DNA of 64,000 nt from Pseudobutyrivibrio sp. YE44 (GCF_900104335.1 NZ_FMXT01000011.1:18323-82322), one strand, 5' to 3'; shown: positions 18,167 through 27,455, counted from the stretch's first letter. Numbers and translations are program-made. The notes: generated by a model from the letters alone, not told the origin.

Positions 18167-19168
18167 ATGGAGAAGATTTGTATGGAGCATGGCTCAGGCG
18201 GCCGTGCAACAGGTGAATTGATTAGAGAAATTTTTGAGTCACAATTTGATAGTGATGTGCTTTCGGAGATGGAGGATGCTGCGGTGGTTCCTGGGGATGC
18301 CACAATTGCAATGACCACTGATAGCTTTGTGGTAACTCCTTTGGAGTTTCCGGGAGGAGACATTGGAAGGCTGTGCATATGCGGAACGGTTAATGATTTG
18401 TGTATGCGAGGTGCCACCCCTAAATATATTACCTGCGGGTTCATTCTTGAGGAGGGGGCTGATATACCTACCTTACGAAGAATTGTAAAATCCATGGCGG
18501 ATATTGCAAAGGAAGCTGGAGTGAAAATCGTTGCCGGAGATACAAAGGTTATTGAGGGCAATGGTGGAATATATATAAATACGGCAGGCGTTGGCTTTGT
18601 GTCAAAGTCTGTGGATATAAAGGCAAAAAATGCTAAGCCTGGTGATGCGATTATAGTCTCAGGAAATGTTGGGGATCATCATGCTGCTATTTTAAGCCAG
18701 CGCATGAATATCAAAAATTCTATTGAAAGTGACAATGCACCTCTTCAAGATATGGTGACAGCTTTAATCCAAGAAGAAATTCCAGTTCATGTTTTGAGAG
18801 ATGTTACTAGGGGAGGTCTGGGAACGGTTCTTAAAGAATTGGCAATGGCTAGCAGGCTGTCTTTTTGTATAGAACAGGAAAAGCTACCTGTCACTCCACA
18901 GGTTCAATCCTTCTGTGGGCTTCTTGGATTGGATCCTCTTTACATGGGAAATGAAGGGAAGTTAGTTGCTATTGTTCCAGAGGAATATGCAGCTAAGGCT
19001 GTTGAAATAATAAGAAGCTGCAAATATGGTGAAAATGCCTGTATAATAGGCAAAATCTGCGCTCCTAAAAAGGATACAGACGCAGGTACTCTTATTATGA
19101 ACACCGAAATTGGCGGCCAAAGATACTTGGATATTCTTCAAGGTGAAGGATTACCACGTATCTGTTAG
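18167..19168 (+). CDS. hypE: HypE, thiocarboxamide dehydratase
   Basis: AIR-synthase-like enzyme that dehydrates its own C-terminal thiocarboxamide to thiocyanate, supplying the CN ligand. It begins MEKICMEHGSGG and ends with the conserved PRIC tail, whose terminal cysteine is the modified residue. The N-terminal motif GDATIAMTTDSFVVTPL and the central GxxGDH segment VGDHHAAIL are present. 333 residues from the ATG at 18167, preceded by AGGG; upstream in-frame starts lie within the palindrome region and lack a ribosome binding site. Confidence 0.96.
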   Translation: MEKICMEHGSGGRATGELIREIFESQFDSDVLSEMEDAAVVPGDATIAMTTDSFVVTPLEFPGGDIGRLCICGTVNDLCMRGATPKYITCGFILEEGADIPTLRRIVKSMADIAKEAGVKIVAGDTKVIEGNGGIYINTAGVGFVSKSVDIKAKNAKPGDAIIVSGNVGDHHAAILSQRMNIKNSIESDNAPLQDMVTALIQEEIPVHVLRDVTRGGLGTVLKELAMASRLSFCIEQEKLPVTPQVQSFCGLLGLDPLYMGNEGKLVAIVPEEYAAKAVEIIRSCKYGENACIIGKICAPKKDTDAGTLIMNTEIGGQRYLDILQGEGLPRIC

Positions 19169-19220
19169 CCTTTTGTATACAAAGAGTTAACAGAAGTTTC
19201 ATAATTTTAGCACCACTTCA

Positions 19221-19231
19221 TGTGGTATAAT
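19221..19231 (+). promoter_or_regulatory. Putative extended -10 promoter
   Basis: TGTGGTATAAT, a perfect -10 with a TG extension, 48 bp before the CheY-like gene. It overlaps a small dyad CCAC-TTCAT-GTGG. Confidence 0.6.
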
Positions 19232-19278
19232 ATATCTACACTTCCAAATTGATTTGTTTCATAAGAGGAGGATGCACG

Positions 19279-19662
19279 GTGGGTAAGACAGTTCTTATAG
19301 TTGATGACTCCAAGTTCATGCGAGCTGTAGTCAGAGGCGAAGTAGAAAGAAATGGTCTCACTGTAGTTGGCGAAGCAGATTGTAGTGATGGTGCTGTTAC
19401 CAAGTACAAGGAGCTTAAACCTGATATAGTTACGATGGATATCACCATGACAGTTGACGGACATACTGTCGGTCGTAGTTCTAACGGCATCGATGCTATT
19501 AAGCAAATCAAGGAATTCGACCCAGATGCCAAGATCTTGGTGGTAAGTGCCATGGGCCAAAAGTGTTACGTTATCGAGGCAATAGAGGCTGGAGCTAAGG
19601 ATTTTGTTATTAAGCCATTTGATGAGGTTAGATTTGCGGAAGCGCTAGCTCATTTTAAGTAA
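19279..19662 (+). CDS. Stand-alone CheY-like receiver protein
   Basis: Single-domain response regulator of 127 residues with no output domain. The N-terminal acidic pair is in VLIVDDSKFM, the phosphoacceptor aspartate in IVTMDITM, the switch threonine/serine in VVSAMG and the lysine in VIKPF. Between the phosphosite and the next helix there is an insertion (VDGHTVGRSSNG) longer than in CheY, which normally reads TMPEMDG here. GTG 19279 is chosen as start because GAGGAGG at 19265-19271 is spaced 7 bases away; the ORF reads upstream to 19249. Partner kinase unknown. Confidence 0.88.
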   Translation: MGKTVLIVDDSKFMRAVVRGEVERNGLTVVGEADCSDGAVTKYKELKPDIVTMDITMTVDGHTVGRSSNGIDAIKQIKEFDPDAKILVVSAMGQKCYVIEAIEAGAKDFVIKPFDEVRFAEALAHFK

Positions 19663-20070
19663 TAGAATATATACAAAGGGCTACATTTTGTAGTCCTTTT
19701 TATTTAGACATCATTTTGAAAACGTGTATAATATAATTCATAAGTAGTTTTAAAAAATGTAATAATATGGAAACTGTATTTGAATATGGTATAAGAGACA
19801 CTTGAGGATTTGAAAAATTAATGCAAAAGAAAAAGACCGAGTTTTCGGTCTTTTTGAGGGGAGTATAAATAATTAATAAGGGCGTGGGCGGGAAACTCCG
19901 TCCACGCTTAGGATTATAATATAGATGATACCCCTTTGCAAGAAAATATTTCAGAAATTTTTCACATTTTTGAAATATAGAACAGTCAATTTATTTGACG
20001 TGCTTGGTGATAAATAATAAGATATTTTTGTTAAGTATAAGTAATAAAAGAAAGAGATAGAAATTTTAAT
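19663..20070. other. Intergenic region with three hairpins
   Basis: 408 bp without a gene. It contains an intrinsic terminator at 19675-19703 (AAAGGGCTACA/TGTAGTCCTTTTT), a second terminator-like hairpin at 19830-19855 (AAAAAGACCGA/TCGGTCTTTTT) and a GC-rich hairpin at 19882-19907 (GCGTGGGCGG/CCGTCCACGC). The second and third do not follow any visible gene, so a short transcribed RNA between 19740 and 19860 is possible. No ribosome binding site with an ORF is seen. Confidence 0.6.
19675..19703 (+). terminator. Intrinsic terminator of the CheY-like gene
   Basis: Stem AAAGGGCTACA/TGTAGTCCTTT with a T-rich tail, 13 bp after the stop codon. Confidence 0.8.
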
Positions 20071-21219
20071 ATGCCAAAGATTTTCACAATTAGTTGCCCT
20101 TGCCATTTTGGTTTAGAGGCTCCTTTAAAAAGAGAAATATATGATATGGGATACGACGTTACAGAGGTTACTGATGGTCGAGTAACCTTTACTGGTGATG
20201 CAGAGGCTATTTGCCGCGCAAACATTCACCTTCGTACTGCAGAACGTGTTCTTGTTGAGGTGGGCCGCTTTCATGCCACCACCTTTGAGGAGCTGTTTCA
20301 GGGGATTAAAGCTCTTCCTTGGGAGGAATATATTCCTGAAAATGGTAAGTTTTGGGTTACAAAGGCAACCTCTGTAAAGAGCAAGCTTTTCTCTCTTACA
20401 GATATTCAGTCCATTGCTAAAAAAGCAATGGTTGAGCGCATGAAGACATATTATGATACCCAGTGGTTTAAGGAGGACGGCTCCGAATACCCTGTTCGTA
20501 TCTTCTTGTTAAAGGATGACGTTGTTGTCACCTTGGACTCTACAGGTACTCCTCTTCATAAGAGAGGTTATCGTACCTACACCAGCAAGGCTCCACTTTC
20601 AGAGACTATGGCTGCGGCGCTTATTCAGCTAACACCATGGCGTCCAGACAGAATATTGGTGGACCCTTTCTGTGGTTCAGGTACATTTCTTATTGAGGCA
20701 GCAATGATGGCTGCAAATATTGCTCCAGGACTTAATCGCGAATTCACATCTATGGATTGGGACAATATTATTGATACAGATTTATGGAAGGATGTTTTAG
20801 ACGAGGCTAGAGCTGATGTTGACACCTCGGTGGAGTGCGATTTACAGGGCTTTGATATTGATCCTGATATGGTCAAAATCGCTCGTCTTAATGCAAAGCA
20901 GGCAGGTGTGGATCATATGATTCATTTCCAGGTTAGAGATGTCGGTGCTTTGCGTCATCCAAAGAAATTTGGTTTTATTCTCACAAATCCTCCATATGGA
21001 GAGCGTTTGGAGGATAAAAAGGATTTGCCAGAGATTTATGGAAAGCTTGGAGATTCCTTTAAGGCACTTGATAGCTGGTCTATGTTTGTAATTACCAGCT
21101 ATGAAAATGCTCCAAGAGATATTGGCAAAAAAGCAGACAAAAACAGAAAGATTTATAATGGAATGATAAAGACTTATTTTTATCAGTTCCTTGGACCAAA
21201 GCCTAAGAAAAAGGACTAG
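20071..21219 (+). CDS. THUMP-domain rRNA guanine N2-methyltransferase (RlmL family)
   Basis: Cytoplasmic SAM-dependent methyltransferase of the RlmL/YpsC type, which methylates a guanine of 23S rRNA. A THUMP RNA-binding domain occupies about residues 45-150. The catalytic domain has the LVDPFCGSGTFLIEA motif near residue 190 and the N-[DPN]-P-P-[YFW] motif as TNPPYGERL near residue 307. 382 residues matches the single-module form; the E. coli protein is a two-domain fusion. It is followed 3 bp later by the secreted protease. Confidence 0.92.
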   Translation: MPKIFTISCPCHFGLEAPLKREIYDMGYDVTEVTDGRVTFTGDAEAICRANIHLRTAERVLVEVGRFHATTFEELFQGIKALPWEEYIPENGKFWVTKATSVKSKLFSLTDIQSIAKKAMVERMKTYYDTQWFKEDGSEYPVRIFLLKDDVVVTLDSTGTPLHKRGYRTYTSKAPLSETMAAALIQLTPWRPDRILVDPFCGSGTFLIEAAMMAANIAPGLNREFTSMDWDNIIDTDLWKDVLDEARADVDTSVECDLQGFDIDPDMVKIARLNAKQAGVDHMIHFQVRDVGALRHPKKFGFILTNPPYGERLEDKKDLPEIYGKLGDSFKALDSWSMFVITSYENAPRDIGKKADKNRKIYNGMIKTYFYQFLGPKPKKKD

Positions 21220-21222
21220 AAT

Positions 21223-22962
21223 ATGAAATTTTCCAAGAGATTTGTGGTGTTTGTGCTAGTGATAGCCATCACCTTGTTTGGAAAAATGAATAATTGGAAC
21301 GACAGATATGCAGCTGTCGAGACCTTCCGTGGTGCAGCACTCAATGAAGATGTGCTGTATCCTTTGATGTCCAAAAATCTTAATGATGGTAGCAAGCTCA
21401 AGGTTTATATCAATGGAGAGCCTTATGTTGAAAGCAATCAAAATACCATGTTAGATGATGGACTTAATCCTGTTGGCTCTTTAGAATTCATCCGAACTGT
21501 TCTCAACGGATCAGCCTTTATGCAGGATGAAAATAGCGCAGTTGTACAGATTACAAATGACATTTACGAGTTCATTGAAGGAAAAAACAGTGCCACTGAA
21601 AATGGCGAGGAAATCAGCCTTAAAACAAGACCATCCTTGCATCTTGGAGATTTGTACGTAGGTCTCGAGGATTTATGTAAGGTGTTTAATTATGACTATT
21701 CTTATGACAAGTCTACCTACACTGTAAACATAAATATTAATAAGGTTCCTAAGCTTCCAAAGTCTTATGATCTTCGCTCAGTCAATCGTGTAAGCTTTAT
21801 TCGAAATCAGGGGTCCACTGCCACCTGTTGGGCTTGTGCATCCCTAGAGTCTCTTGAGTCTTCACTTTTACCAGCAAAGCCATACAAGTTTTCTGTGGAT
21901 TCCATGATTAATTCAAATAGCTTTAATTTGGATGAATCAGCAGGTGGAGATTACACAATGGCCTTGGCCTATTTGTTGTCGTGGCAGGGTCCAGTAGAAA
22001 CAGAGGATAGCAAAAATCTTTTTGAAGAACTGACAAGTGACGATGAAATCAGTCCAGTACATCTTCAGGAAGCTCATTTTTATGATTCTGAAAATTTGGA
22101 TGATATAAAGCGTGCAGTATATTGTTATGGCGGTGTTTCTACCTCTATTTATGCCAGTGTTTCTACTGCTAATCTTAATGGTTCAAGCAGCTATAATCGA
22201 AGTACCAATTCATACTGCTATACGGGAAATGCGAAGCCAAACCATGACGTGGTTATTATAGGCTGGGATGATTCATATTCTGCTGATAATTTCAGTACAA
22301 AGGTTGCTGGAAATGGTGCCTTCATTTGTCAAAACAGTTGGGGAAGTGGTTTTGGCGATGATGGTGTATTCTATATTTCTTATTATGATTCAAACATCGG
22401 AAATCAGGCTGTATCCTATGTAAAAGTGGATACAAATAACAGCTATAGCTATATTTATCAGAGTGATTTGTGTGGTTGGGTAGGTCAGATAGGCTACAGT
22501 AAAGAGTGGGCTTATGGCGCCAATACCTACACTGCAGAAGCAGATCAGCAAATCGAGGCGGCTGGCTTCTATGCTCTTGGCAAAAACACCAGCTACCAGG
22601 TTTATTTTGTTCCAAATTATGAAAACACAAGCACCTTGGCTTCAAAGGAAATTGTGGCTTCAGGAACAGTTGACCAAGCGGGATATTATACCGTAAAATT
22701 TAATTCAGCTAAGACAGTAGCAAAGGGAGAAAATTTTGCAATTGTTGTCTATATAAACACTCCAGACACCTTGCGTCCACTGGCTGTGGAATATGCAAGT
22801 GACGCCATGACAAAGAATGTTGATATCACCGATGGAAAGGGCTTTATCAGCAATAACGGATTGGATTGGGAGAATGTTGAAGACGTTGCAAAAGCAAATC
22901 TTTGCATAAAGGCTTATGCAAATAATGTTGTGGAAGTGTTTAATCCTGAAGATAAAAAGTAA
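21223..22962 (+). CDS. Secreted papain-family (C1) cysteine protease with C-terminal lectin-like domain
   Basis: 579 residues. The N-terminus has a basic start and a hydrophobic core (FVVFVLVIAITLFG), so it is exported or membrane-anchored. A region of about 150 residues resembling a propeptide or copper-amine-oxidase-like domain precedes the protease. The protease contains the catalytic cysteine in TCWACASLES near residue 200, the histidine in HDVVIIGWDD near residue 339 and the asparagine in QNSWGSGFG near residue 369. The last ~150 residues (beta-rich, EAAGFYALG, VYINTP) fit the lectin-like domain often fused to clostridial C1 proteases. Possible roles are cell-wall or extracellular protein processing. 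Confidence 0.9.
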   Translation: MKFSKRFVVFVLVIAITLFGKMNNWNDRYAAVETFRGAALNEDVLYPLMSKNLNDGSKLKVYINGEPYVESNQNTMLDDGLNPVGSLEFIRTVLNGSAFMQDENSAVVQITNDIYEFIEGKNSATENGEEISLKTRPSLHLGDLYVGLEDLCKVFNYDYSYDKSTYTVNININKVPKLPKSYDLRSVNRVSFIRNQGSTATCWACASLESLESSLLPAKPYKFSVDSMINSNSFNLDESAGGDYTMALAYLLSWQGPVETEDSKNLFEELTSDDEISPVHLQEAHFYDSENLDDIKRAVYCYGGVSTSIYASVSTANLNGSSSYNRSTNSYCYTGNAKPNHDVVIIGWDDSYSADNFSTKVAGNGAFICQNSWGSGFGDDGVFYISYYDSNIGNQAVSYVKVDTNNSYSYIYQSDLCGWVGQIGYSKEWAYGANTYTAEADQQIEAAGFYALGKNTSYQVYFVPNYENTSTLASKEIVASGTVDQAGYYTVKFNSAKTVAKGENFAIVVYINTPDTLRPLAVEYASDAMTKNVDITDGKGFISNNGLDWENVEDVAKANLCIKAYANNVVEVFNPEDKK

Positions 22963-23001
22963 GCATTAGGGTTACGCTTTGGGGTTGAACCGGATGAGTT
23001 A

Positions 23002-24066
23002 ATGGAAGAGAAAGTAATGGGGGCCTTTACGGCCATAGTGTTGGCAGTTGTTATTATAATGAGCTGCCTGCTTATTTATGTGCCAAACATGCATATAATT
23101 GCGCTTAAAATTCAAGACAACAAACTCGCAGGGGGAAGGACATCTGTTATGGAAATGCTTCGTGCCTCTGAAGAGGAGCTTGAAGGGGATGACGAGCAAA
23201 CAAGGGAGAGTGTTCTTAAGGGGCATCAAATCAGATTGACCCTGCCACAGAATGTCACAAGTAAAGCGGTTTCTATTGATAATTCCCAAGTTGATAGAAC
23301 AATTAAAATCACCATTAATGGTATTGGAAAGGACTACTTCACCAATTATCCAATGAGAGGAAATGGAGATAATATCGTGGATATCACCTACGATAGTTCA
23401 GATTTGGTAGGTGTTATTGAGCTTGCCCTTGATGATGTAAAAGAGGTTAAAATGACCTCGGAGGGGGAGTATATTTACTTGGATTTCCTTGAGCCTCACG
23501 ACGTGTATGATTACGTTGTTGTGGTGGATGCTGGTCATGGTGGAAATGTGCCTGGAGCTAGCAAATTAGGGGTTGATGAAAAGGATTTAGACTTGCAGAT
23601 TGTCTTAGAGTTGAAAAAACTTTTTGACGCTAGCAATAAAAATATAGGTGTTTATTATACTCGTACCGATGATTCCAATCCTTCCTTTGAAGCAAGAGTT
23701 GGTTTGGCAAATGATTCTGATGCAGATTTATTTTTATCTGTACACAACAACTCCACTGCCTCAGGCCGAATGAGCAACATCAGTGGAACGGAGGTTATGT
23801 ACAAGGGTGGAGATTCTACTGGAGAGTCCAAGAAATTTGCTGAAATGTGCCTAAATCATCTTTTAGAGGAGCTAGGTTCAAAATCAAAGGGCACGGTTGT
23901 TGGGGATGAGGTTTACATAATCAGAACCTCAAAGTCACCAGTTGCCTTGGCAGAAATCGGCTTTATGACCAACGCCAATGAGCTTGAAAAGCTTCAGGAC
24001 AAGGAATACCAACAGTCTACAGCAAAAGCATTATATGACGCAGTTCTTGAGTATTTAAATTTATAG
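23002..24066 (+). CDS. N-acetylmuramoyl-L-alanine amidase (Amidase_3)
   Basis: Zinc amidase that cuts the bond between muramic acid and the stem peptide of peptidoglycan. An N-terminal signal/anchor helix (AIVLAVVIIMSCLLIYV) is followed by about 145 residues of an AMIN-like beta-rich region. The catalytic domain starts near residue 172 with VVVDAGHGG (first zinc His), then the zinc Glu region, the second His in LFLSVHNNS and the catalytic Glu in ALAEIGFMTN. 354 residues. It follows the secreted protease, so both may act on the cell envelope. Confidence 0.92.
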   Translation: MEEKVMGAFTAIVLAVVIIMSCLLIYVPNMHIIALKIQDNKLAGGRTSVMEMLRASEEELEGDDEQTRESVLKGHQIRLTLPQNVTSKAVSIDNSQVDRTIKITINGIGKDYFTNYPMRGNGDNIVDITYDSSDLVGVIELALDDVKEVKMTSEGEYIYLDFLEPHDVYDYVVVVDAGHGGNVPGASKLGVDEKDLDLQIVLELKKLFDASNKNIGVYYTRTDDSNPSFEARVGLANDSDADLFLSVHNNSTASGRMSNISGTEVMYKGGDSTGESKKFAEMCLNHLLEELGSKSKGTVVGDEVYIIRTSKSPVALAEIGFMTNANELEKLQDKEYQQSTAKALYDAVLEYLNL

Positions 24067-24072
24067 AGTATA

Positions 24073-24120
24073 GAGCCTTCTCCTTGAGGAGAAGGTGCCC
24101 CGTAGGGGCAGATGAGGTGT
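24073..24120. repeat. Double-hairpin dispersed repeat before rdgB
   Basis: Two adjacent hairpins, CCTTCTCC-TTGA-GGAGAAGG and TGCCCC-GTA-GGGGCA, followed by GATGAGGTG. From memory, near-identical double hairpins recur between genes in many Lachnospiraceae genomes. The repeat ends inside the region that supplies the ribosome binding site of rdgB. Confidence 0.75.
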
Positions 24121-24125
24121 GAATA

Positions 24126-24740
24126 ATGAATAAAACTAAAATCGTTTTTGCCACTGGCAATGTAAACAAGATGCGAGAGATTAAAGCAATCTTAGGTGAG
24201 GATAAATACGATATTCAGTCCATGAAGGAGGCAGGTGTGGACTGTGACATCGTTGAGGATGGAAAAACCTTTGAAGAGAATTCTCTTATTAAATCAAGAG
24301 CAATATCAAAGCTTGTTCCTGATGCAATCGTTCTTGCTGATGACAGTGGTCTTGAAATTGACGCATTGAATAAGGAACCGGGTATTTACTCTGCCAGATA
24401 TTTAGGTGAGGATACCTCTTATGATGTAAAGAATGCAAATCTCATACAGCGACTTGAGGGTGTTGAGAAGCAGGATAGAAGTGCCAGATTCGTATGCGCG
24501 GTTTCCGCTGTTTTTCCAGATGGAAAAGAGGCCGTAGTCCGTGGTACTATAGAGGGGTATATTGGCTGGGAGCCTATGGGAACAAACGGCTTTGGCTATG
24601 ATCCTATTTTTTATCTTTGGGACAAGGATGTTAGTACAGCCAGTGTATCACCAGAAGAAAAAAATGCCATAAGCCATCGTGGACAGGCGCTTAGAATGAT
24701 AAAGGAAGAAATAATTAAGCATGAAAATATTAGTTGTTAG
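24126..24740 (+). CDS. rdgB: XTP/dITP diphosphatase (RdgB/HAM1 family)
   Basis: House-cleaning pyrophosphatase that hydrolyses non-canonical purine nucleotides such as dITP and XTP to monophosphates. It has the N-terminal substrate motif FATGNVNKMREI, the Mg-binding ADDSGLEIDAL segment, the GIYSARYLG loop, GTNGFGYDPIF and the C-terminal ISHRGQAL. 204 residues, full length. Its last 20 bases overlap the next gene in another frame, so the two are co-translated. Confidence 0.95.
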   Translation: MNKTKIVFATGNVNKMREIKAILGEDKYDIQSMKEAGVDCDIVEDGKTFEENSLIKSRAISKLVPDAIVLADDSGLEIDALNKEPGIYSARYLGEDTSYDVKNANLIQRLEGVEKQDRSARFVCAVSAVFPDGKEAVVRGTIEGYIGWEPMGTNGFGYDPIFYLWDKDVSTASVSPEEKNAISHRGQALRMIKEEIIKHENISC

Positions 24741-25224
24741 TGATAGCCATGGAAGGTCTGAGAATCTTCGTGATGCAATACATATTGAAAATCCAGATGT
24801 AATCTATCATCTTGGAGATGGACAGGGGGTGGAGGATAATCTTTGGATGATGTCCGAAGCACCATGCGAGTGTGTTGCAGGAAATTGTGACTGGGGTGGA
24901 AATCTTCCAAGCGAGGTGGTTCTCGAAGTTGGAAACCACGTTATACTTCTCACCCATGGTCATTATTACGGTGTTAATTATGGTTATGAAAAAATAGCTG
25001 AGGCGGCCAAAAACAAAGGCTGCGACATTGTTTTATACGGTCACACACATGTGCCAACCATAGACCACTATGAGAATCTGATAATCGCAAATCCTGGAAG
25101 TATATCTTATCCCAGACAAAATTCCAGAGAACACACTTATATGACAATTTTGGTAGATAATAGTGGTGAACTAAAAATGGATTTGCATTCACTTGAGGAA
25201 TACGATAGGACACATGGAAATTAA
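24721..25224 (+). CDS. YfcE/MJ0936-type metallophosphoesterase
   Basis: Small calcineurin-like phosphodiesterase of 167 residues with the five metal-binding motifs: VSDSHG at the N-terminus, HLGDGQG, GNCD, THGH and GHTH, followed by NPGSISYPR. Members hydrolyse phosphodiester test substrates; the natural substrate is generally unknown. It overlaps the rdgB 3' end by 20 bp and the next gene by 11 bp, forming a tight three-gene unit. Confidence 0.93.
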   Translation: MKILVVSDSHGRSENLRDAIHIENPDVIYHLGDGQGVEDNLWMMSEAPCECVAGNCDWGGNLPSEVVLEVGNHVILLTHGHYYGVNYGYEKIAEAAKNKGCDIVLYGHTHVPTIDHYENLIIANPGSISYPRQNSREHTYMTILVDNSGELKMDLHSLEEYDRTHGN

Positions 25225-26731
25225 AATTGTTATTGAAGATGTTGTTCCTGAACAGGAATATGTATACATGACAAGGGATGAGGAAATCACCTTTGGGGAT
25301 GTTATGGACCATTTAGGTCTTAAATTCTATAGACCTTGTGGCGGTATTGGAAAGTGTTTAAGCTGCGCCATAAGGTTCGTTTATGGTGCACCTGAAATGA
25401 CTTCAAACGATGAGCGAGCTTTAGATTTCTCGGAAATGAGAAATGGCTGGCGCATCGGTTGTAAGTGTGTAATCACAAAGGATTGCAAGATTCAGGTGCC
25501 AAAAAGACTAGTTTCTGAAATCACATCTGTGGCTACCTCTGGTGTCGAAGAGGAGCTCCCACTTGATAAAACAAATATTGCAATTGCAGTTGATATTGGA
25601 ACCACGACGCTTGCAGCAGCTGCAGTGGAGCTTGGTACAGGAAAAATCCTTAGACAACGTACATGGACCAATGGACAGCTTAAATTTGGCGCGGATGTTA
25701 TGAGCCGAATTAAAGCCTCAATAGAGGGAAATAGAGATGAACTTAGTCAGCTTGTAATTAAGGATTTGATGCGTCTTGGTACAACGATCATTGGCGAAGA
25801 TTTCTTAACTCATAGGGTGGTTATTTCAGGTAATACCGTTATGACCCACCTGATGTTGAAATATCCAATGGATGGTATGGCCAAGTATCCTTTTGTACCT
25901 TATACCACTGATGCCGTAAAGTTCCGTGAGACCAATCGTAATATCTTTTTTATGCCATCTATAAGTGCCTTTGTAGGCGGGGATATTGTTTCAGGTCTTT
26001 ACTATATAAAGCGTGAAGCCAAACTTAAAAACAAGGAGAAGGAGACCTTCCTCTTTGTGGATATGGGAACCAATGCGGAGATAGTTCTTTTTGATGGTGA
26101 AAAATATTGGTGTTCTTCCGCATCCGCAGGACCAGCTTTAGAGGGAGCATCCCTCAGCTGTGGCTGTGCGTCTATAGCTGGAGCAATCAATCATATCTCT
26201 ATAAACAATAGAATCTGCAAATTCACCACCATTGGAGGTGAAAAGCCAATTGGTATATGTGGTTCTGGAATAATCGATTTAATACATGAGCTTAGACGAA
26301 ATGAGCTGATTGATGAGGGCGGACTTCTTATAGAAGAATATGCTGATACGGGCTTTCCGATTACAGAGGATATTATTGTTACAGGCGAAGATATTCAACA
26401 GGTTATTTTGGCAAAGGCAGCCATAAGATCCGGTCTGCAAATGTTGATGGAAGCTGCAAAACTTCCGCCAGAGTCCATAGACCACCTTTATGTATCAGGT
26501 GGACTTGGGGCAACCATAAGCATATGGGCAGCTGCAGGTATAGGCTTATTCTCTATGGATTTGATACCTAAATTTGAATCCCTTGGTAATACCTCCCTCA
26601 TCGGAGATATCGCCTTTATTATGGAACCTGACGAAGATGCTTTAAAGGAAATAAAGGACAATTCACAGGTGGTACTATTGGCCACTACTCCTCGATTTGA
26701 AGAACTGTTCCTGGAGAATCTTAAACTGTGA
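25214..26731 (+). CDS. RACo-like protein: [2Fe-2S] ferredoxin domain plus ASKHA (DUF4445) ATPase
   Basis: 505 residues. The N-terminal ~95 residues are a plant-type 2Fe-2S domain with CGGIGKCLSC and a downstream GCKC cysteine. The remainder is the ASKHA/DUF4445 domain with phosphate-binding segments VDIGTTTLAAA, VDMGTNAEIVL and GICGSGIIDL. Proteins of this build, such as RACo and RamA, reductively reactivate Co(II) corrinoid proteins using ATP. No corrinoid protein or methyltransferase partner is seen in this window, so the target is unknown. The ATG at 25214 is used; the ORF runs in frame to a TTG at 25193. Confidence 0.88.
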   Translation: MEIKIVIEDVVPEQEYVYMTRDEEITFGDVMDHLGLKFYRPCGGIGKCLSCAIRFVYGAPEMTSNDERALDFSEMRNGWRIGCKCVITKDCKIQVPKRLVSEITSVATSGVEEELPLDKTNIAIAVDIGTTTLAAAAVELGTGKILRQRTWTNGQLKFGADVMSRIKASIEGNRDELSQLVIKDLMRLGTTIIGEDFLTHRVVISGNTVMTHLMLKYPMDGMAKYPFVPYTTDAVKFRETNRNIFFMPSISAFVGGDIVSGLYYIKREAKLKNKEKETFLFVDMGTNAEIVLFDGEKYWCSSASAGPALEGASLSCGCASIAGAINHISINNRICKFTTIGGEKPIGICGSGIIDLIHELRRNELIDEGGLLIEEYADTGFPITEDIIVTGEDIQQVILAKAAIRSGLQMLMEAAKLPPESIDHLYVSGGLGATISIWAAAGIGLFSMDLIPKFESLGNTSLIGDIAFIMEPDEDALKEIKDNSQVVLLATTPRFEELFLENLKL

Positions 26732-26777
26732 AAAATGTGAGAATTCTTAGTGTTTTGAAACGATAAAAGATAATCTG

Positions 26778-26788
26778 TGTGCTAAAAT
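26778..26788 (+). promoter_or_regulatory. Putative extended -10 promoter of the rubrerythrin gene
   Basis: TGTGCTAAAAT, 57 bp before the start codon; same element type as before cysE and the CheY-like gene. Confidence 0.5.
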
Positions 26789-26844
26789 AGTATTATCTTT
26801 TTAATTTAAACTATTGGGGGCTGTTTTCGAAAGGAGTTTATACT

Positions 26845-27432
26845 ATGGCAAAGTATGTATGTCCTGTATGTGGTTATGTTCATGAGGGAGATAATCCTCC
26901 TGATGAATGTCCTGTATGTCACGTTAGTGGTGACAAGTTCAAGAAGGTCGAAGGTGAAATCGCTCTTGCAGCAGAGCACAAGTTTGGTGTATATGGTGCA
27001 ACAGTAAAGGATAATCCTGAGATTTCTGAAGAAGATAAAAAGTTTATCTTCGAACAGCTTAAGTCTAATTTTGAAGGCGAATGCTCAGAAGTTGGTATGT
27101 ATCTTTGCATGGCTCGTGTAGCTCATCGAGAGGGCTACCCGGAGATTGGACTCTATTGGGAGAAGGCGGCCTTTGAAGAGGCAGAACATGCTGCCAAGTT
27201 TGCAGAGCTTCTTGGTTCTGACTTAGAGAAGAATATGACAAACTCTACAGAAAAGAATCTTAGATGGCGTGTTGACTGCGAATATGGTGCTACAGCCGGT
27301 AAGGTTGATTTAGCTACCTGTGCTAAGAAAAACAACCTTGATGCTATTCATGACACCGTTCATGAGATGGCTCGTGATGAGGCTCGCCACGGCAAAGCAC
27401 TAGAAGGATTACTTAATAGATATTTTAAATAA
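26845..27432 (+). CDS. Reverse rubrerythrin (NADH-linked peroxidase type)
   Basis: Non-haem iron peroxidase for oxygen and peroxide defence in anaerobes. A rubredoxin-like domain comes first (YVCPVCGYVHEG and CPVCHVSG near residues 4-35), followed by a ferritin-like diiron domain with the EGECSEVGMY, EEAEHAAKF and ARDEARHG ligand helices. This order is the reverse of classical rubrerythrin. 195 residues, full length. Strong AAAGGAG ribosome binding site, own promoter and terminator. Confidence 0.95.
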   Translation: MAKYVCPVCGYVHEGDNPPDECPVCHVSGDKFKKVEGEIALAAEHKFGVYGATVKDNPEISEEDKKFIFEQLKSNFEGECSEVGMYLCMARVAHREGYPEIGLYWEKAAFEEAEHAAKFAELLGSDLEKNMTNSTEKNLRWRVDCEYGATAGKVDLATCAKKNNLDAIHDTVHEMARDEARHGKALEGLLNRYFK

Positions 27433-27455
27433 TATATTAATATATTTGCTCTTTA

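Noticed and set aside
19207..19560. Two reverse-strand ORFs over the CheY-like gene
   Set aside because: Antisense shadows; the forward frame has all receiver-domain residues and a strong ribosome binding site.
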